Positions 57,376 to 64,000 of a stretch of DNA of 64,000 bases are shown piece after piece. The notes below the pieces were generated by a model that was not told the DNA's origin, searched no databases, and saw nothing but the letters and a program-made list of their open reading frames with translations. Both the position numbers and the translations under genes were made by a program. Each line of letters begins with the position of its first letter. Within the stretch, counting starts at the first letter, position 1. The DNA comes from Alligator mississippiensis (Eukaryota > Chordata > Crocodylia > Alligatoridae), in contig NC_081824.1 of NCBI RefSeq assembly GCF_030867095.1, positions 239,904,719-239,968,718 of the forward strand. The letters run 5' to 3'.

Positions 57376-59404
57376 CATACTATACACACCATAAAACACT
57401 ATATAGATATACTATACACTATTTAACAAGAAAAGCTTGCTTCTACTGGATGTGGATTGATGCTTTCCTTAATGATGGTTTTCGATTTTGGATTTCGAAA
57501 GTGTTCTTCAGGGAGTGGAAGAAAGAAGAATGGGGTTTTGGACCACAGTCCCAACATCACCTAAAGACCCCTACCCCCAAGGTCAGAGAGACATTTGTGA
57601 TGTTACCTATATATCACTTGGGATGCTGCATATTGGGGGGGGGAGAGGAGGCGAGTCTGCCACGCAGCATCCACTGGCACTATTCGTTGTGGGTCTGGAA
57701 TGGGAATGTCAATTATAAGAAATAGGAAGGTTTGAAATATTGAGGTGTTACGGGGTACCACACTCCAAACATAATTTTGAACACAACTCTGAACACCGTG
57801 GTGGGCATAGCTGGGGGTGGTGCTGGTGGGGGAAACCTGAGCATGGTGGGGGGAGCACATACAGTACCTCTGGTGGAGATACAGGCACCCCTAGCAGAGG
57901 GTTGTATACAACAGTAACACTACTTAGCAATATGGGTTGCTCCTCCATCTCTTTCTTTATTCCTGTATTAATTATTCTGTGCCCCCACACTATGCCCTGA
58001 CTACCTGTGGCCAGCTGTGGGAACAGGGGGAGGGAGGGATGGCAGAAAAATAAAATAAAACAACAGAGGCACCTACTGGCCAAAAGCCTGAACTACAGAA
58101 TAGATATGGTGATGTAAGCGGTGGCAATGCAAACTAAAACATGTCCAAGTATCTTTAGTGTAACGCTTCAAAAAGACTTTTAAAGTGGCGGGAAATCCCG
58201 CTCATGCAAACACAAACACAGTTGCAGCTGCTTAAGTGGGAAATCTCGTGGCGTGTACAAACATGGCATGTACTTCAGTGCCAAGACCACTAACTTCAGT
58301 GCCAACTCCCTGAACATGTAGACACCTGCCATAAATTGCTTAATGCACATTAGCTTAATGCTCATTAAATTTAGTCATGCTTAAATGCACGTTTAAATGC
58401 ACCCATACTAAACTTAATGCACTGTAATCATGTTGTATTAATGAATGTGTAGATGAGCCCAGACAGTAGTAGGTCTGGAAAGGCTGCTCCTTTCTCAGTT
58501 TACCCACCTGTAACATTCATTAACTCCCCTGTGACAGTGTTTAAGGCAAATACAGTTTGACCCTTCATGAATATGAGAAACAAGTTTCAGACAAGGGATT
58601 TTCTATGAACTATTTGAAGTGATTTGCTACTCACAGTATACAGCTGCTCAATATCTCGACTATTTCTTGACTGTCTGGCAAATTAAAGACACCTGAAATA
58701 AAAGAGGGTTTTTTGTGTTTGTTTATGGGTTTTGCAAGCTTTCGGATGAATAATCTATTATTTATGTTAAATTTTAAAAAGTTCTAAGGTTTGTGAAAAG
58801 TTTAGTGAATGCCTGGAAGTTGTTCCTGAAGCCAGATACACAAAGGAACAAATTGAATTTAAGTATCAGATTGCTAATCGAGTTTGACTCTGCTCAGCAA
58901 GCTCTAATTGACTTTCAGTCAACACCAGCTAATGATCTAAAGGCCAGAGACTCCTGCTCCCATTTATCCTGAGCCAGCGTTCTGATTATTAGGCTGGAAT
59001 CATCCACAACGATTTATGGAGGAGTGTTCATGGTTTATCAGGCCCAAATAAAAGGGTAGGGGTCTGAAATAGTTACAGCCCATATTTATGCAGAACAGGA
59101 AGTCCATAAAATAGATAGGAGCATGTCAGTGGACAGCTCTCTAAAATGGACAGAAGAACCAATGTACTTGTTTGGAAGTGGGATTGTGTCACTATAGACC
59201 AAATCCAGTTCTACCTATTTTGGAGGGCCTAAGTGGACTTAGGCACCCAAGTGTGATTCTAAGTCAAGTCAAGTCCTAAATATACATTAATGAATCTACT
59301 TTTTAAATACACATCATCTCATTTTTAAGGCTGTCACAAAAAGGCAGCAAGAAGGAATGTGACCTTTTGCATTACCTGTTTTTCAGGGATTTGAGCAAAG
59401 TGGA
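57376..59404. other. No recognised gene
   Basis: Short domain-free open frames only. Text near 58,330-58,460 (TTAATGCACATTAGCTTAAT and AATGTGTAGATGAGCCC) resembles the small repeat at 29,480-29,710 (GTGTAGATGTGCCC), suggesting an old MITE-like family. Confidence 0.45.
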
Positions 59405-59673
59405 ATAGACTCACACTTCCCTTGCTTGGTCTGAGGGCCTTATGGCTAAGGGCAAGCAAAACTCGGAGGCATCCGAACCTGCAGCCTGCAGGCTTGGGCC
59501 TGCAAGTAGGATGCCCGCCAAAGGTTTTGAAAACATCTGAAGCCCCAGGTGTGAGTGGAGGATGTTTGTCAGTAGAAGGGCCATTTATGGTTCTGGACTC
59601 TTGGATTTGGAATTAGTTTTGGCTAATTTGGCCTCAAATAAAAATAAAAAATAAAAAAAATAGACTCACACTT
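59405..59673 (+). mobile_element. Poly(A) retrocopy of about 240 bp with 14-bp target duplication
   Basis: ATAGACTCACACTT at 59,405-59,418 is repeated exactly at 59,660-59,673. Between them lies about 220 bp of non-CR1 sequence followed by an A-rich tail containing AATAAA (59,635-59,660). Long duplications and an A-tail are hallmarks of target-primed insertion by an L1-like machinery, unlike CR1, which leaves octamer tails. The source RNA is not recognised; it could be a truncated mRNA 3' end or a small RNA. TATGGCTAAGGG near 59,441 only weakly resembles a tRNA A-box. Confidence 0.8.
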
Positions 59674-62600
59674 AGGCACCTAAATCCACTTATGCCTCTG
59701 ATAGGTAAAATAGAATATGGCCCCATTCCTTCTTTGCTTGTTCCAGGAAATGGGTTGCAGTGTTTTGCACATGCCAGACTTGTGGGAGCATGGATATGGC
59801 GAGACCGTAAAAAATAGTTGCAACAGTCAAAGCAAAAGGAAAGAAAGGCAGAAGTGAGGATTTCAGGAGATGTGGGTGGTACAGTGAAGAGGGAGATGAG
59901 AAAAGTGAGTTTAAACCATACAACCCACACAAGCCAGGAATAACTATCTGTTTTGGGGATAATAAATGCACCAATTTAAAAGAAGCTCACATCTGAATGC
60001 CTCAGAATGACCTTGGCTCTGCCTTGGCTACTAGGCTACTTTGATGCACATACAATCCATGCGTGCACGGATACACACACAGAACCAGAGCATAAGATTC
60101 CCCCGATATTAATGTACAACAAGTTATAGGAAGAGTTTGGATCTTTCTCTGGATCAATATTAGTCTACCTAGTTATTATCATAGTTACTCTCCTTTCTTG
60201 TTGCTATGCTGAAGTATGATGCTTCATAAACAATAATAATAATAATGGCATTGTGTTACTGGTTTCTAAGATTTAGTTTTTCACCCATTTTAACTAGGGC
60301 TTTAGTAGAAACCGATGGTTTTTCGGGATTCAGAATATGGTAGTGCAGATGACCAGAAAGACCCTGGTTTAAGACTTGGCAAAGACTGTTACAAGAGCTC
60401 AGAATGTAGCTGAAGGAGTGAGTTCACAATACTGGAGAGAACACGAGTTCTGGGCTCTGGGCTAGGACAGGGGAGGGTCACCTCACTGAGGAATGCTGGA
60501 ACATGCTTTGGTTTTTTTTTCTTCCACTATTTCTGGCTGTTCCAAGGCTATAAAATCATGTCATTTAAAAGGAAAAAAATCCTGAAGCACCACAAAAAAA
60601 ATGGAATCCAAACTGACTTTCCAGTAACAAACAGGTCAAGGACAGCCAACTGGCACTACCACTGAGCAGCTCCCTGAAGTTCTAATTATCCGCTTTTCTT
60701 GTCCAACCCTCGTAAGCCATCTAATAGTGCTTCTGCAAAAAGCAATTAGACAGAGTGTGGGGAACATCTTGACTCTCTAAAGTTATTTATAAAATTTAAA
60801 TCTAAGCCTAATTGTAATGAGCTTCAATCCATGAGAAGTGCAACGGGGCAGACTTCATTTTACTCCACCCAAGACTTTTCTTCTAGTCACATTTTCAAGA
60901 AAAGAGGATAGTGTTTATATTAGGTCTGCCTTTTCTTTTTGACATTTCAGTGCTTTGAAATGAACAAAGAGTGCAAGAAAACACAAAAGGAATTTCTCTG
61001 GACTGCAAAAAGCGCTAAGCCTAACACAATGGTATCTAATAACAGTAATGCCAGTGTGACTGGCTTGGAGCCAGGGCCCATACTGACTTTAGTGCTAAAC
61101 ACAGCAAGACATGCTGGGGCCTCTTTTTTGGCTAAGTCTGAAGCATTTTGCCTAACACCCAGCACACATTACACTTGACACGTATGCATAGGGAGAGACT
61201 GTGAGGTCTGAACATAATGGGATATCCGTCTGCAAGTCTCTCTTTCTCCAGTGTGACTCCCCCCGCCGCCATTCCCCTGTCCCCTCCTTGTTATCCTCCT
61301 TCTCTGAAGATTAAATTTTCTATAAAATTCACACTTTCCATCTCAACAGCCAGAATATATGAACATGAACCCAGTTCTCAGGCAGGATTAGGCTGGAATG
61401 GAGACCCTCCACCACTGTTGTTGCATACAGACTTCTTAGAGATGAAAGGGTCAGAGCATGAAGTATAAGATTTTTGCCCTACACACCACATGAGACTTCT
61501 TTTTCATGAGGCTGAGGTGGACAGACCCCTGGACAGAGTAAAACTAGGTGAAGGCATGAAGGAAATAGGCAGCAGATGAGTGAAATCTTATTCAAATTCG
61601 GATGAGGAGCTGGGAGTTGCTTTTCAGTGCTTTTAACGCTGAGGGTAGACTGACAGATAGAGTATGACCTTTAAACAGAGGCCACTACCATAAAATGCCC
61701 TTGATATTCTCACCCTTAAAGCATTTCCTGCTTCCAGAGGATGAAGAGAAAGTTCCTTTTCCATTCCCTGGATACTTTCCAGTCAATGAAACACTAAACA
61801 CTATAAGCAGCAACTGTGGAAAAATACCACCAGCACTTGGAATGGAGCAAAATTCTCCTTTGCCTTTGCCAGAACCAATGCAGCCTGAGCAAATGGGGAC
61901 CAGACTTAAAAAAAACCACAGTGACCCCTGTTACATTTACAGATATGTGGGCAATATGGATGTATTTCTACCCCCACAAATACAGTCTCTCACTTGCTCT
62001 GTATGATGGAAGTCATTCTGTGAGCAGGAAGAGCACTGCTTTCCTCAAGACACAAGTCAGCTACAGAGGATGGTTTACAAATGCAAGCAGCAGGTTTGAT
62101 ATACACTTCATGGAACCACCAATTCAGGTCCCAGCAGAATCCAATGGGCTGTTGATCTTCTGACAGTTGAGTTGTTGTTGATACACACACTTATTGTGTG
62201 TGGTTCTTTCAGAAGAGGCCTTATGGACCAAGCTCATAGCTGGTCTCTGTGGAAAGTAAAGATCTCACAATGTGACTGCTAAGAGCTGAAGTTTCCTTTG
62301 CTAATTTTTTTCCAAGCTCTCTTCTGCACTCTTGCACACTCTGCTGCATCTCCGTTAGTTGCTGCCCTCCAACCCACAGATACCTCATGTATATGAGTCT
62401 GTGAGGTGACACTTGGAAATGAATGGTACTGTGGAAGTGTCAACAATATTAAAAATTAGCACAAAACGAAGAAGCCTGTTGTTTGAAGTCCTCAAACTTC
62501 TCTGTTTTTTTTAACAAAATAGGAAAATAATTAGGATACAACATAAAAAACAACAAAAGTTGTTTGGTGAACAACATTTTTGGTGAACAAAAGTTTTTGT

Positions 62601-64000
62601 TTCATAAAAAAGTATTAGTGCTGGTGACTATCGTTCTTCTGAAATAAATGCGTTTTGCCAAAATATTTTTTCCCAAGTTAACTGTTTCAGCTTATATTTA
62701 TGAAAAACATCCGATTTAGGTTTTTTTCAGTTTTTGACAACAACATTTTCCCACTTTGTGATTTTCAGTTTTTGGATATTGAAGATTTTCTCACCTCTTC
62801 TGAATTTCCAGCTTCTTTTTTCCCAACTGGAAAGAAAGAAAAAATATTAAAAGGGAAACAAAAACACATTATTACCCTTTTTATTTTTTTAACTAAGATA
62901 AATATGGAAAAAACTTAATAAAGAAAGAAAGAAAGTGATAACATTCTCTCACTTCAGTTTCTCTGCCTTTTCATGTGACAAAAAATAAAAATGTGAGAAA
63001 GTACTCCCCACACACATTTCCTTATACTATTTTTCCTTTTTCAGTTTCTTTGCCTTTTCATATACAAAATTAAAAATGTGTGAAAATACTTCCCCACCCC
63101 CCCAGTTTCTTACACTATTTTTCCTTCTTTCCTATTTTCTAGTGTAGAAAAAAGTGGAGAGACAGAAAAATGTGTATTTGCCACAATCTCCTTTTTACCT
63201 TTCCCCTCCTTCTTTGAAAGAAAATGTAATAGAGAAATATTAGAAAAAACAAAAACTGAAATGAAACAAAGTTTTTCAGCTGAGTCAAATCTAAATGCAA
63301 ATGTCTATTTGAAACATATTTTCATTTAATTTTTACTTGAAATTTCTTTGGAAAAATATTAAATGCAATTTTTGATTAAACATTTTAATAAAGTTTGTCA
63401 CTGTAAAAAATATTTTGAAATTAACAGTCCAAACCTCTACAGTCATATGCATATAAGACCATGGTTGAAGGCAGCCTCCATAAACTTCCACCCACATAGT
63501 GGTAAAACAGTTTACCACAACATTGCTAAGACCATAAACTGAAGGTACAAGCTGCTGTAGCTGACAGTGTAGTTACTGATCTATGCCTATCAGTGCTTGG
63601 CAACTATTTAAACAACAATAGAAATTTACCGCAAATGGGAAGAACAGGATCAGGAAAATGTTTGGATCTTATTCCAAGATAGATGATGGATTTGCCACCA
63701 CCAATGAGCCCAAGATTGCAAGCATGGTGACTGAACTTAGATTCAAGAGACTGTAATAAAAACTGGGAAATTCTTCATAGGAAGCAGATATTATCAATAC
63801 ATTTATTAATGCTGCTCCTAAAAGAAATGGATGGTTTTACACAACAGGGATTACAGCAAAGATGGGGAAATGGTAAAAAATAAATTCAGCAAGAAATCAT
63901 GTAAGTTTCCAATGTAATCCACTCTGGCCATTTCTAAATCCCTTGTTTTTGTTTGTTGTGCATGACAATCAGGGTAAGGAAGCTTTAACTCACAAAAATT
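59674..64000. other. AT-rich sequence with no recognised gene
   Basis: No CR1, hAT or LTR signature is seen. Open frames up to 115 codons (61,695-62,163) lack domains, homology that I recognise, or splice context. A and T runs are frequent from 62,500 on. Near 62,940-63,130 a CAGTTTCTYTGCCTTTTCAT motif occurs twice, about 90 bp apart, as part of a small local duplication. Confidence 0.5.

Noticed and set aside
61695-62163. Two overlapping frames (103 and 115 codons) as a possible host exon
   Set aside because: No recognisable domain, no clear splice sites, and similar lengths arise by chance in this stretch.
1-64000. CRISPR arrays, bacterial operons, integrons, toxin-antitoxin or phage modules
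   Set aside because: No such signatures; codon use, repeats and LINE content are those of a vertebrate genome.

Overview
This is vertebrate nuclear DNA built mostly from transposable elements. I recognise no host protein-coding exon, no rRNA or intact tRNA gene, and no bacterial-type operon or CRISPR array. Roughly a third of the window is CR1 LINE sequence in ten recognisable copies or fragments. Their tails are the usual CR1 3' octamer repeats (ATTCTATG type or its complement). At least two CR1 types are present: one with reverse transcriptase text such as KEHICDRPA and GNQHG, and a turtle/bird-like one with text such as GADWLDSSSEEKDLGV. Together with abundant hAT-type DNA elements and long endogenous-retrovirus solo LTRs, this points to an archosaur/turtle-grade genome, most likely a crocodilian. 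That assignment is inference from family resemblance, not a search result.

Layout. 1-1,740: CR1 (+), cut by the window edge. 1,741-4,170: unassigned. 4,170-5,975: CR1 3' part (+) carrying a 760-bp solo LTR. 5,976-10,304: AT-rich, apparently unique sequence. 10,305-14,790: nearly full-length CR1 (-) that keeps an ORF1 esterase domain and is split by a second CR1 (+). 14,791-16,225: spacer with a 26-G run. 16,226-25,921: a broken autonomous hAT transposon with BED finger and transposase. It is interrupted by a CR1 (+), which is itself interrupted by a 2.07-kb solo LTR. 26,390-27,085: an unclassified inverted-repeat element. 27,086-33,164: largely unassigned, GC-rich in part, with a 323-bp hAT-type MITE that has a perfect 8-bp target duplication. 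33,165-40,085: a turtle/bird-type CR1 (+) split by 3.9 kb of two further CR1 copies (-). 40,478-43,048: a well-preserved CR1 (-). 43,216-43,340: a tRNA-like inverted repeat. 46,150-46,615: second copy of the unclassified repeat. 46,829-47,945: CR1 (-). 48,446-49,160: a tandem array of about 120-bp units. 51,794-54,601: a hAT-type MITE interrupted by a second copy of the 2.06-kb LTR. 56,257-57,367: a 1.1-kb non-autonomous hAT-type element with an internal array of hairpins and a perfect 8-bp duplication. 59,405-59,673: a poly(A) retrocopy with a 14-bp duplication. 59,674-64,000: AT-rich, nothing recognised.

How the parts relate. The hAT element near 16 kb and the MITE at 51.8 kb share terminal bases around GGGCTGTGCGAA, and the element at 56.3 kb has a related end. 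This suggests a transposase source and non-autonomous relatives in one window, although this transposase copy is dead. Nesting gives a relative history: hAT, then CR1, then LTR. The two LTR copies are close to each other in sequence (about 97 percent by eye over the last 470 bp), so the LTR burst looks younger than the CR1s around it. Nothing here needs a new protein system. The value lies in the nested stratigraphy, the retained CR1 ORF1 esterase, the hairpin array and the poly(A) retrocopy.
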